Shown here: positions 44,305-52,896 of the stretch, in pieces
Layout of the letters: the number at the start of each line of letters is the position of its first letter
How positions within the stretch are numbered: the stretch's first letter is position 1
NCBI RefSeq assembly: GCF_946886105.1
Contig: NZ_CAMPHV010000018.1
Span: 1 to 64,000 of the forward strand
From: an uncultured Pseudomonas sp.
GTDB lineage: Bacteria; Pseudomonadota; Gammaproteobacteria; Pseudomonadales; Pseudomonadaceae
Direction: 5' to 3'
DNA: 64,000 bases
The notes under the pieces: model-generated
What the model was told of the DNA's origin: nothing
Databases searched by the model: none
The model's input: the letters and a program-made list of their open reading frames with translations, nothing else
Made by a program: the position numbers and the translations under genes

Positions 44305-45164
44305 TTCAACAGGCCGGCCGCATAAGCTGCTTTTTCGATGCCCTGGTAGTTCTCGGCTTTGGTTTCGATAAAGCGGCTGGCGGCTTGCAGGTCGAGAATC
44401 GCCTTGTGCTCGGGGTTGGTCGGGTCGAGGGCGAGGAAGGCCGCTTTAATCTTGTCGCGCAGACCGGCGTCGAGGGTGCCGCGTACCGTCCAGTTGTAAT
44501 CGAAGTAGGTCGGGGTGGTGGCGATGACTTTGACCTTATCGGTGTCAACTTTGCCGGCCGCGACCAGCTTGTCCCATACCGAGGCGTTGAGCACGCCGCC
44601 GTCGGCCTTGCCGGCCTGGACCCAGGCGGCGGTGGCGTCGTGGGCGCCGGAGTAGGCGATGCGGCTGAAGAATTGTTCCGGCTCGATGCCGTCCTGCACC
44701 ATGAAGAAGCGCGGCATCAGGCTGCCGGAAGTCGAGGATACCGAGCCGAAGGCGAAGGTCTTGCCTTTCAGGTCCTGCAGCGAGTTCACCGCCGGGTCGG
44801 CGCTGATGATCTTGCTGGTGAATTTTTCGTCTTCGGCGCGCTGCACCAGTGGGATCGCCGGGTGCTGGCTGTCGGCGGTTTTCAGGCGGGTCTGGACGAA
44901 GGTGAAACCGCCGAGCCAGGCCAGATCGATGCGGTCGGCGGCGATGGCTTCGACCACGGCGGCGTAGTCGGAAACCGGCACGAACTCGACCTTCATGCCC
45001 AGTTGTTGTTCGAGGTAGGCGCCCAGCGGTTTGAATTTGCGCAGCAATTCGGTCGGGGCTTCATCGGGAATGGCAGAGACGCGCAGGACCTCGGCGGCTT
45101 GGGAAAATGCAGCGGTAAAGCACAGGGCTACGCCTGCGGCGAGTGCCAGGGTACGTTTCAACAT
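44301..45164 (-). CDS. phnD: Phosphonate/phosphite/selenate-type ABC substrate-binding protein
   Basis: 287 residues with a Sec signal ([24 protein letters not shown]). PhnD fold: [33 protein letters not shown]. The S-x-S-S-T-S-G anion loop is shared with binders of phosphonate, phosphite and the group annotated as putative selenate transporters. First gene of phnDCEE. No C-P lyase or phosphite dehydrogenase gene is nearby, so the substrate is open. Confidence 0.82.
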   Translation of the reverse strand: MLKRTLALAAGVALCFTAAFSQAAEVLRVSAIPDEAPTELLRKFKPLGAYLEQQLGMKVEFVPVSDYAAVVEAIAADRIDLAWLGGFTFVQTRLKTADSQHPAIPLVQRAEDEKFTSKIISADPAVNSLQDLKGKTFAFGSVSSTSGSLMPRFFMVQDGIEPEQFFSRIAYSGAHDATAAWVQAGKADGGVLNASVWDKLVAAGKVDTDKVKVIATTPTYFDYNWTVRGTLDAGLRDKIKAAFLALDPTNPEHKAILDLQAASRFIETKAENYQGIEKAAYAAGLLK

Positions 45165-45295
45165 GGGGTTCTCCGGTTCAATAGCGGGGAAAGCCGGCGG
45201 AGTATAAAGGGATTGCGGCACTTATGGTTGGCCGCGGCGCATCGGCTTTGTCGGCTACGTTAAGATAGCCGCCCCCTTCGAACCGGAGTCCGACC

Positions 45296-46195
45296 ATGTC
45301 CGCATCGTCCACATCGCTTCCCGCCCTGGCGTTCGCCGGTATCGGCCTGATGGGCTTGCCGATGAGCCGGCGCCTGCTGGCGGCCGGCTATCCGCTGAAG
45401 GTCTGGAACCGCTCGCTGGATAAATGCCTGCCGCTGCTGGAGCAGGGGGCCGAGCGTACGCTGACGCCTTCCGAGCTCTGCGAGGATGCCGCCGTGGTGA
45501 TGCTCTGTCTGGCCAATACCGAGGTGGTGCGCGAAGTGGTCTTCGGCCCCGGCGGCATCGTCGAGACGGCCCGCCCAGGGCAGTTGCTGGTGGATTTTTC
45601 CAGCCTGGAACCCGCCGCGACCCGGGAAATGGCCGCAGAGCTGGAGGCGCGTACCGGCATGCGCTGGGTGGATGCACCGGTTTCCGGTGGCACCCCGGGG
45701 GCGGCGAGCGGCAGTCTGACCATCATGGCCGGTGGCCGCGAGGAGGATATCGAGCGGGTGCGGCCGGTTCTCGCCCATCTGGGCTCGCAGTTGACCCGCA
45801 TGGGCGAGGTCGGTGCCGGCCAGGTGACCAAGCTGTGCAACCAGATGATCGTCGCCTGCAACGCCCTGGTGATCGCCGAAGTGGTGGCCTTGGCGGAAAA
45901 GTCCGGGGTCGATGCCAACCTGCTCGCGCCGGCCTTGAGTGGCGGCTTCGCCGACTCCAAACCCTTGCAGATACTCGCGCCGCAAATGGCCGCCAGCCAG
46001 TTCGAGCCGGTCAAATGGCATGTGCGCACCTTGCTCAAGGATCTGGACGGCGCGGTCAAGCTGTCCCGCGAGATCGGCTCGGCGGCGCCGCTCAGCGGCT
46101 TGGCCGCGCAGTTGATGCGTTTGCACGGCAGTCAGGGCTATCTGGAGCGCGATCCGGCGACCCTGGTGCAGTTGTATCGGGAGTCCGAGGCGTAG
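45296..46195 (+). CDS. NAD(P)-dependent beta-hydroxyacid dehydrogenase
   Basis: 299 residues. Rossmann G-I-G-L-M-G-L-P-M (16-24), substrate motif D-A-P-V-S-G-G-T-P-G-A-A-S-G-S-L, catalytic Lys in K-L-C-N-Q-M and C-terminal K-D-L-D-G-A. Family of tartronate semialdehyde reductase, 3-hydroxyisobutyrate and L-threonate dehydrogenases. The next gene is a hydroxypyruvate-isomerase-like protein, so a role in C3/C4 sugar-acid or glyoxylate metabolism is likely (inference). Divergent from phnD. Confidence 0.85.
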   Translation: MSASSTSLPALAFAGIGLMGLPMSRRLLAAGYPLKVWNRSLDKCLPLLEQGAERTLTPSELCEDAAVVMLCLANTEVVREVVFGPGGIVETARPGQLLVDFSSLEPAATREMAAELEARTGMRWVDAPVSGGTPGAASGSLTIMAGGREEDIERVRPVLAHLGSQLTRMGEVGAGQVTKLCNQMIVACNALVIAEVVALAEKSGVDANLLAPALSGGFADSKPLQILAPQMAASQFEPVKWHVRTLLKDLDGAVKLSREIGSAAPLSGLAAQLMRLHGSQGYLERDPATLVQLYRESEA

Positions 46196-46254
46196 ATATC
46201 GCTATGCCCGCTCAGCGGATTGCGCCGCTCTCCCACTGGAGAGGGGCGGGAGAG

Positions 46255-46345
46255 GGCATGATGGGCGCAGCCTTGTAGCCCGGATGCAATCCGGGACGCG
46301 TTAGCAGCCGCACTGCGCTCCCCGGATTGCATCCGGGCTACGAAG
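46255..46345. repeat. REP hairpin (inverted pair)
   Basis: GTAGCCCGGATGCAATCCGG (46275-46294) and its inverse CCGGATTGCATCCGGGCTAC (46321-46340) form a near-perfect stem with a 26-base loop between the two rightward genes. Confidence 0.85.
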
Positions 46346-46403
46346 TGGCACTCACTGCGGATAAAACCTGTGGCTCTATCCAACACATAACTGGGACATC
46401 GTT

Positions 46404-47198
46404 ATGAAAATCTCCGCCAATCTTTCCATGCTGTTCACCGAGCTGCCGCTGATCGAGCGGGTAGTCGCCGCCGCAGCGGCCGGTTTCGATGGCGTGGAAA
46501 TCCAGTTTCCCTACGAGCTGCCGGCTATTCGCCTGAAGGACGCGTTGGCCGCGGCCGGTATGCCGCTGGTGTTGATCAATCTGCCGGCCGGTGATCTGAT
46601 GAGCGGCGGTGCGGGGCTGGCGGCGGTGCCCGCGCGCCAGGGCGAGTTCGATGCCGCGCTGGATGAGGCGCTGACCTATGCCGCCATGGTCCGCCCGGCT
46701 TGCGTCAATGTATTGCCAGGGCGTCTGGCTGATGGGCTGGATCGCGAGCAGGCGCTGGCGACCTTGGCCGCCAATCTGCACAAGGCGGCCAGCGCGTTCG
46801 CCGTGCTCGGTATCCGCGTACTGGTCGAGGCGATCAACCCCCTGGATATGCCGGGCTTTCTGATCAACACCCCGGAGCATCTGCAGCAACTGCTCGCGCG
46901 GGTGGACCATCCGAACCTATTTGCCCAGTACGACCTTTACCATATGGCCCGCCAAGGCCTCGACATCGCAGCGGGTGTGGCCTTGCTGGCAGGGCGTATC
47001 GGTCATGTGCAGTTCGCCGATTGCCCGGGACGGGGTGCGCCGGGTAGCGGCCAGTTGGACTTCGCCGCGGTTCTCCAGGCGTTGCGTGCAAGCGGTTATA
47101 ACGCCTGGCTGGGCGCCGAATACAAACCCGGCGAGCAGGGCACGCATGCAACCCTGGCCTGGTTGAAGGCCTGGCGCAGTGTCGGCTTAGGTGCGTAA
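46404..47198 (+). CDS. Hydroxypyruvate isomerase family TIM barrel (Hyi/OtnI-like)
   Basis: 264 residues. N-A-x-L-S-M-L-F-T-E-L-P-type opening (A-N-L-S-M-L-F-T-E-L-P), G-F-D-G-V-E-I-Q-F-P-Y, L-V-E-A-I-N-P-L-D-M-P-G-F, Q-Y-D-L-Y-H and G-A-E-Y-K-P. These are the metal and substrate motifs of hydroxypyruvate isomerase and of 2-oxo-tetronate isomerase. With the dehydrogenase upstream it fits a short sugar-acid pathway; glyoxylate carboligase and kinase genes are absent from the window. Confidence 0.85.
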   Translation: MKISANLSMLFTELPLIERVVAAAAAGFDGVEIQFPYELPAIRLKDALAAAGMPLVLINLPAGDLMSGGAGLAAVPARQGEFDAALDEALTYAAMVRPACVNVLPGRLADGLDREQALATLAANLHKAASAFAVLGIRVLVEAINPLDMPGFLINTPEHLQQLLARVDHPNLFAQYDLYHMARQGLDIAAGVALLAGRIGHVQFADCPGRGAPGSGQLDFAAVLQALRASGYNAWLGAEYKPGEQGTHATLAWLKAWRSVGLGA

Positions 47199-47201
47199 CG
47201 C

Positions 47202-48869
47202 TCAATCTGCCGGATAGCATTCCACCCGGTTACGGCCGAGTTGTTTGGCGCGGTAGAGCATCTTGTCGGCGCGTTGCAGCAGGGTGCCCAGGTCCTGCCC
47301 CGGTTGCCATTGCGCCACGCCGAAACTGGCGGTGATGTGGATGTTCTCGACCACCGGGGTGGCGGCCAGCATCGTGCGCAGTTTTTCCGCCAGCGCGCAC
47401 ACCTGATCCAGGTCGATATGCGGCATCAGCACGATGAACTCTTCGCCGCCCCAGCGGCACAGGCTATCGGACTCCCGCAGGTGGGTCTTGACCCGTGAGG
47501 CCACGGCGCTGAGTACCCGATCGCCGATTTCGTGGCCATGTTCGTCGTTGACCCGTTTGAAGTGGTCGATGTCCATAAACACCAGCGACAGCGGGAAGCC
47601 GTAGCGTTCGGCGCGTTTGATCTCCTTGTCGACCACTTCCTCGAATTTGCGCCGGGTCAGCTGACCGGTCAGCGGGTCGGTGTTGGCCATGATTTCCAAC
47701 TGTTGATTGCTGTTCAGCAAGTCGCTTTCGGCTGATCTACGCAGACTGATTTCCTGGCGCAGCCGCCGCGTCAAATGGGCGAAGCGCAAGGCCACGCTCC
47801 CCAGTACCAGCAGCGACAGCAATGAGCCCGCCAGCACTTTGTAAAGCAGGCTGTGGTCGGGAGCGGGTGGCTGGCTGTAGATGAAACCATCGAGTTCGGC
47901 CGGTCCTTCGGCCATGCCCAGTTCGACATAGTTGCGGGCAATGGTTTCCCAGCGACCGGGATTCATGTGCCCGAGTTGCACCAGTTCCGGCAGTATCAGT
48001 TTCTTCAGCTCTTCGGCTTCGAAGCGCAGGTGCTCCAGACTCTTATTGGGCGCATAGCGCCGGTGGATCAGTTGTACGCTTTCTTCGATATTGTCCAGGG
48101 CATATTGCCAGCCGGCGAGGCTGGCCTGGACGAAGGCTTCGACATCCTTGGGGCGTTTATCCAGCAGTGCCTGGCGGGTGGCCAGAACGTCGTTGTAGTA
48201 ATTGACGCCATATTCGCGCGGGTTGATCAGGCGGTAGTCGACACCCTGTTGTTTCAGCCAGAAGGGCTCGTTGGTGCTGTAACCGTCGTAGGCATCGGTG
48301 TGGCGATCGACCAGGTCCTGGGGGTTGAAGCTGGTCTGCTGCACCTCCAGGCGATTGAGGTCGATGCCCTCGCGGGCCAAGGTGATCAGCAGCTCGGTGC
48401 TTTCCGGCGGCGGCATCAGCATCACCCGCTTGCCCGCCAGGTCGTGGGGCGAGTAGATGCCCGAATCGGCCCGCACTATCCAGACGATCGGCGAAGTCTG
48501 CATGATCGCCGCCAGCGCCACCACCGGCTTGCCCTGCATGCGCGCGATCACCAGGCCGCTGTTGGCGATCGCGAAATCCGCCTGACCGGCCAGCAATATA
48601 TCGATGGGTTTGGCGGCGTGCGGCCCACCCTGCAGAATTTCGACATCCAGCCCGGCTTGCCGGTAGTAGCCTTTTTCCAGCGCCATGTAATAGCCGGCGA
48701 ACTGGAATTGATGCAGCCAACGTAATTGCAGTCGCAGTGGCTCGGCGGCGGCGAGCAGGCCCGGCAGCAATAGCTGGGCTGCGATAAAAATCGCGATCAG
48801 CGCGCATCGCGTTGCTGAAAATCGGCGACTAATGGGTATTGGCATCACGGCTACCTGAAGCGCATGCAC
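47202..48869 (-). CDS. Membrane GGDEF diguanylate cyclase with periplasmic NMT1/THI5-like sensor domain
   Basis: 555 residues. Signal/anchor about 20-42; periplasmic SsuA/THI5-type binding domain about 45-320 (L-R-W-L-H-Q-F-Q-F-A-G-Y-Y-M-A-L-E-K-G-Y-Y); membrane helix 343-361; short helix; GGDEF domain 395-555. Active site G-G-E-E-F (474-478), intact I-site R-E-S-D (465-468). The ligand domain resembles pyrimidine- or nitrate-type binders, so a periplasmic small molecule probably sets c-di-GMP output. ATG 48869 has AAAGG upstream; ATG 48845 is also possible. Confidence 0.9.
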   Translation of the reverse strand: MHALQVAVMPIPISRRFSATRCALIAIFIAAQLLLPGLLAAAEPLRLQLRWLHQFQFAGYYMALEKGYYRQAGLDVEILQGGPHAAKPIDILLAGQADFAIANSGLVIARMQGKPVVALAAIMQTSPIVWIVRADSGIYSPHDLAGKRVMLMPPPESTELLITLAREGIDLNRLEVQQTSFNPQDLVDRHTDAYDGYSTNEPFWLKQQGVDYRLINPREYGVNYYNDVLATRQALLDKRPKDVEAFVQASLAGWQYALDNIEESVQLIHRRYAPNKSLEHLRFEAEELKKLILPELVQLGHMNPGRWETIARNYVELGMAEGPAELDGFIYSQPPAPDHSLLYKVLAGSLLSLLVLGSVALRFAHLTRRLRQEISLRRSAESDLLNSNQQLEIMANTDPLTGQLTRRKFEEVVDKEIKRAERYGFPLSLVFMDIDHFKRVNDEHGHEIGDRVLSAVASRVKTHLRESDSLCRWGGEEFIVLMPHIDLDQVCALAEKLRTMLAATPVVENIHITASFGVAQWQPGQDLGTLLQRADKMLYRAKQLGRNRVECYPAD

Positions 48870-48946
48870 AGCCTTTCGATACGTCGCTGTGCATCCTTAT
48901 ACCCGCAGCTTAGTTCAATAGTGGCCAATGGATGTTACCGGCCCGG

Positions 48947-51187
48947 CTATTTGCTGTGGTAGTCGTTGAGCGAAATGACCCGTGTTTTGCCGATTCGATG
49001 TCGGTAAATCTCGCGCAGGTATTTGATCGCCTTCTTGACGCTGTCGCGGCTCAGGCGGATGTCGTTGATCGAGACGAACTTGTCCGGCTCGTGGATCAAC
49101 TCGCGGTACTTTTTCTCGTACATCGGTTTGATCGCATACCAATTGGTGTCGAGGATCTTCGCCGGGTTCTCGTACTCGTTGAGCATGGCATCGACCCGTG
49201 GCTCGTCGAACCTGTCGGCGACTATGAAGTCGAGGATCGCGCTATCCAGGCTGTCGTCGAAGCGATGCTGGTCGCGGGCGAAGCAGCGCTTGATAAAGGC
49301 CACGATCAGGGTCAGGAAATCGTCCGACAAGCACGGGCTTTTGACGATCAGGGTGGTCAGCGACAGGTTGGCCGAGGCGCCGATGACCAGGGCGTAACGC
49401 TTCAGCGTGGTATTGGGGAACAGGCTGTTGAGGTGGCTCTTGAGCCGGTTCAGGTCCATGTAGGACAGTTTGTAGTCCTTCGGCAACGAGACGATCGACA
49501 CCACCGAGGAGCAATTCTTGAAGAAGTGCAGGTCGCTGAGTTCGTCGGCGTTGTAGTCGGCGCGTTTGTATTGCTCCAGCGCTTTGCGGTAGCGCTTGGC
49601 CTCGATCGGCAGCAGGCTGATGCCTTCGATGGCCTGGGTCACCTTGTTGAAATGCGGCAGGTCGATGGAGCGGTAGAACAGGTCGTCGATATTCAGGCGT
49701 GGCTGTTCCTTGTCCAGCACGCGAAATTTCTCCGTGCTGGCCGGCGTGTATTCCGGCACCACGGATTCGGCATAGGCCACCGCCACGGGGCCGGCCAGGC
49801 TCATGAACAGGTCGTTGGCATCCAGGCGGATGGTTTCGCCGATATCGATGCCGGCGCGGCGGAAGTAGTTCTGGTCGTAATCGGTGGTCACCGCCTGGGC
49901 GGTGAGGATGTTGAAAATCTGCTGGGAGATGTACTGGTTGGCGTAGCGCTCCATGGCGTTGACGTCGATGTTGTGGATATTGCCGTCGTCGCTCTCCTCG
50001 GCATAACGCATGATGTCGTTGGAGATCAGCATCATCGCGTTCCACGGACGGATACGCTTCATCACGCTTTCTTCGCTGTTTTCCTCGTTATCGAAGTTGT
50101 AGGAGAAGTCCCATTCCTCGGCGAGGTACTTGCACAACAGGCGCCCGGCATTGATGTGCAGTGCCTCGGACATCTCGCTGCGCTGGTCGGAAATGTTCGG
50201 CAGGATGCAGATGCCGCTGGTGAAGATCGGCTCGAAGACGAAGCTGTGGTCGCGGTTCTCCGCGCTCTGGTCGGCATTCTTGGTGTCGAAGGTTTTGCTC
50301 ATATAAGCGAACTGCTGGGCCAGGCCGAACTCCGAGGCCATGCCCGAGCCGGTGCCGCCACCGGCGCTGAAGATATAGAAGTACAGGCGCGACTGGTTGG
50401 CCTTGATCCCGCAGGAGTCGATCAGGTAGCTGTGGATGAACTTCCAGTCGGCATTGGTGAAGCGCTGGGTGTCCTTGTTGAGGATGATCTTCGCCAGGTA
50501 CTGGCCGAGAATCGGCGCGTTACCGGCCCCGCCGGCATGCACCTCGGACAGGTCCATGATCTTCATCTTGCTGTAGTCGCTGAGAAAGCCGCTGCTTTCG
50601 CCCTTGCGCGAAAAGCGGATGCGCCCCTCGATGTCCTTGTCCAGATCGCCGAGCATGACCAGCGGCTCGATCAGGAATACCGGTTTGGCGTCCCGGCTCG
50701 GCGCGCGCAGCAGGTTGTTGCGGATCCAGCGGGTCGGGCGGAAATCCTGCTCGGCGACCGCCTTTTCTTCGCTGTTGAATTCGCTGAGATAGAACTGCCG
50801 CGCGTTGTAGACCAGCGAGGCGACGTCCAGGGCGATATTCGAGCCGCAACGACCCAGGCCGATCAGGCAGACCGAGGGGAAGTGCTGGATGCGCTTATCG
50901 CTGTCGTCGTCCTGGATGACTGGCGGAAACACTAGGTTGCGCAGGCCATCGAGGTTATCGAGGATGCGTTCGATATCGCTTTCGGTGAAGTACATGTATT
51001 GCTCGCCGCTGTCGTCCAGCGGACGTAGCGCCGGCACGGCAACTGTTGCCGGCGCGGTAATGGCCGGCTCCGCCGCTCTATTGGGGCGGGGGGCTGGCGG
51101 CTCTGGCGGGGTGAGAAAGTTATCGGCTAAATCCGCAAGCGTGGCTTCCTGCGAAACGTTCGAGGCTGCTTTCTTTCTCGTTTTCAT
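48947..51187 (-). CDS. Tubulin/FtsZ-superfamily GTPase-like protein (Tubulin_2 type)
   Basis: 746 residues from ATG 51187. A low-complexity Pro/Ala N-terminus (about 1-60) precedes a Rossmann GTPase domain: I-G-L-G-R-C-G-S-N-I-A (about 109-119, T1-like loop) and the tubulin signature S-A-G-G-G-T-G-S-G-M-A (274-284). The region after it (about 300-480) carries N-A-M-M-L-I-S-N-D and Y-I-S-Q-Q-I-F-N. The last 250 residues are not like FtsZ and are helical. It stands alone, flanked by a cyclase and a transporter. Much longer than FtsZ or TubZ. Possible filament or membrane-remodelling GTPase; role unknown. Confidence 0.8.
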   Translation of the reverse strand: MKTRKKAASNVSQEATLADLADNFLTPPEPPAPRPNRAAEPAITAPATVAVPALRPLDDSGEQYMYFTESDIERILDNLDGLRNLVFPPVIQDDDSDKRIQHFPSVCLIGLGRCGSNIALDVASLVYNARQFYLSEFNSEEKAVAEQDFRPTRWIRNNLLRAPSRDAKPVFLIEPLVMLGDLDKDIEGRIRFSRKGESSGFLSDYSKMKIMDLSEVHAGGAGNAPILGQYLAKIILNKDTQRFTNADWKFIHSYLIDSCGIKANQSRLYFYIFSAGGGTGSGMASEFGLAQQFAYMSKTFDTKNADQSAENRDHSFVFEPIFTSGICILPNISDQRSEMSEALHINAGRLLCKYLAEEWDFSYNFDNEENSEESVMKRIRPWNAMMLISNDIMRYAEESDDGNIHNIDVNAMERYANQYISQQIFNILTAQAVTTDYDQNYFRRAGIDIGETIRLDANDLFMSLAGPVAVAYAESVVPEYTPASTEKFRVLDKEQPRLNIDDLFYRSIDLPHFNKVTQAIEGISLLPIEAKRYRKALEQYKRADYNADELSDLHFFKNCSSVVSIVSLPKDYKLSYMDLNRLKSHLNSLFPNTTLKRYALVIGASANLSLTTLIVKSPCLSDDFLTLIVAFIKRCFARDQHRFDDSLDSAILDFIVADRFDEPRVDAMLNEYENPAKILDTNWYAIKPMYEKKYRELIHEPDKFVSINDIRLSRDSVKKAIKYLREIYRHRIGKTRVISLNDYHSK

Positions 51188-51474
51188 CCGCGACAATCCA
51201 GTTGGTGATGAAGAGGGTGAACGGTATCCGGCAATAACAACTCACCTTTGGTTGTAGCAGGGAATCATGAAATTGGCGCCATTTGCTTGAACATTGCGCA
51301 GTTCTTGTTGTTGCGTTCGTTAAAGTCCATTCGCTCGTATAAATCTGGTGAATGTTCGCAGACTGAAAAAGCCGAACCTTTTAGATTGCACCCGCAGTAA
51401 ACTCTGTCACGTACCGCCAGGGCCGGTGGTGCCGCTCTTCATACGAGCGTGAACAACAAAAAGAGATGGATTAG

Positions 51475-52803
51475 ATGCAGCAAACCCCGCAAGTCGCCAA
51501 CGCCTGGCGCATCCTGTTCCTGCTTTTCCTCGCCAATCTGTTTAATTTTTTCGACCGCACCATTCCCGCCATCATCATCGAGCCGATCCGCCTGGAGTGG
51601 AGCCTCAGCGATTTTCAGTTGGGCATGATCGGCACGGCGTTCACCATCGTCTATGCGATTGCCGGGGTGCCGTTGGGGCGCATGGCCGATACCGGCGCGC
51701 GGCGCAAGATCATGGGCTGGGGCCTGACCGTCTGGAGCGGTCTGACCGCGCTCAACGGCATGGCCTGGAATTTCTGGAGCTTCATGCTGATCCGCATGGG
51801 CGTCGGCATCGGTGAGGCGAGTTATGCACCCGCCGCCAATTCGCTGATCGGCGATCTGTTCCCGCCGCACAAGCGGGCGCGGGCCATGGGCATTTTCATG
51901 CTCGGCCTGCCGTTGGGGTTGCTGCTGGCGTTTTTTACCATCGGCGCCATGGTCAAGGCGTTCGACAGCTGGCGCGCGCCCTTCTTTCTCGCCGCGATCC
52001 CGGGGCTGATCCTGGCCGTGTTCATGTTCTTGATCAAAGAGCCGCAGCGTGGCGGGGTCGAGACCGTTCAGGTTGCCTCCACTCCAGTGGCCAATCCCCT
52101 GCGTAAGGTGTTGGCGATTCGCACGTTCTGGTGGCTGGTGGTCGCAGGCCTGGCGTTCAACTTCGCCAGTTACGCCTGCAACTCGTTCATGGTGCCGATG
52201 TTGCAGCGCTATTTTCTGCTGCCGCTGCAACAGGCGGCGGTGGCTACCGGGGTGATCGTCGGCTTGACCGGTTTAATTGGTCTGACCCTGGGCGGTTGGC
52301 TGGCCGATCGCATCCATCAACGTTCGGAAACCGGTCGCCTGCTGTTTGCCGCCCTGAGCATGCTGATCGCCGCCGTGGCGACCGGCTATGCGTTGATGGC
52401 CGGGCGGGTCGAGGTCGCGGTGTTCGTCAGCCTGTTCAGCATCGGTTGGCTGTTCGCGTACAACTTCTATACCTGCGTTTACACGGCGATTCAGGACGTG
52501 GTCGAGCCGCGCTTGCGGGCCACCGCGATGGCGCTGTTCTTCGCCGGGCTCTACTTGCTCGGCGGTGGCCTGGGGCCATTGGCGGTGGGCCTGCTGTCCG
52601 ATCATTTCGCCGAAGCGGCGATGCTCGCCGCTGGTGCCAGCGAGATGAGCGAAGCCTTCAAGGCGGTCGGGCTGCACGATGCGATGTTGCTGATTCCCGG
52701 CGCTTTGTTCGTCACCATGTTGGCTCTGGTGCAGGCCTCGCGCTGCTTCGTCGCGGATGCGAGCAGCATGCAGCGCAGCATGCGTTTGCAGTCGGCGAGC
52801 TGA
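51475..52803 (+). CDS. MFS transporter, spinster-like
   Basis: 442 residues, twelve membrane segments. N-L-F-N-F-F-D-R-T-I-P-A opening and G-x-x-x-G-R-x-A-D loop (G-V-P-L-G-R-M-A-D-T-G-A-R-R-K), G-I-G-E-A-S-Y-A-P-A in helix 4: the Spns/hexuronate-like MFS branch. Substrate not known; some members carry lipids or organic acids. Upstream gap of 277 bp to the tubulin-like gene holds both promoters. Confidence 0.88.
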   Translation: MQQTPQVANAWRILFLLFLANLFNFFDRTIPAIIIEPIRLEWSLSDFQLGMIGTAFTIVYAIAGVPLGRMADTGARRKIMGWGLTVWSGLTALNGMAWNFWSFMLIRMGVGIGEASYAPAANSLIGDLFPPHKRARAMGIFMLGLPLGLLLAFFTIGAMVKAFDSWRAPFFLAAIPGLILAVFMFLIKEPQRGGVETVQVASTPVANPLRKVLAIRTFWWLVVAGLAFNFASYACNSFMVPMLQRYFLLPLQQAAVATGVIVGLTGLIGLTLGGWLADRIHQRSETGRLLFAALSMLIAAVATGYALMAGRVEVAVFVSLFSIGWLFAYNFYTCVYTAIQDVVEPRLRATAMALFFAGLYLLGGGLGPLAVGLLSDHFAEAAMLAAGASEMSEAFKAVGLHDAMLLIPGALFVTMLALVQASRCFVADASSMQRSMRLQSAS

Positions 52804-52896
52804 GGCGCGTCGAGGGCCATCATATGGCCAGGTAAGCTGGGGATCTTGTGCAATACTCAGTGACATTCCTGCAACTGGTTTGCGTGGGGTCTTGTC

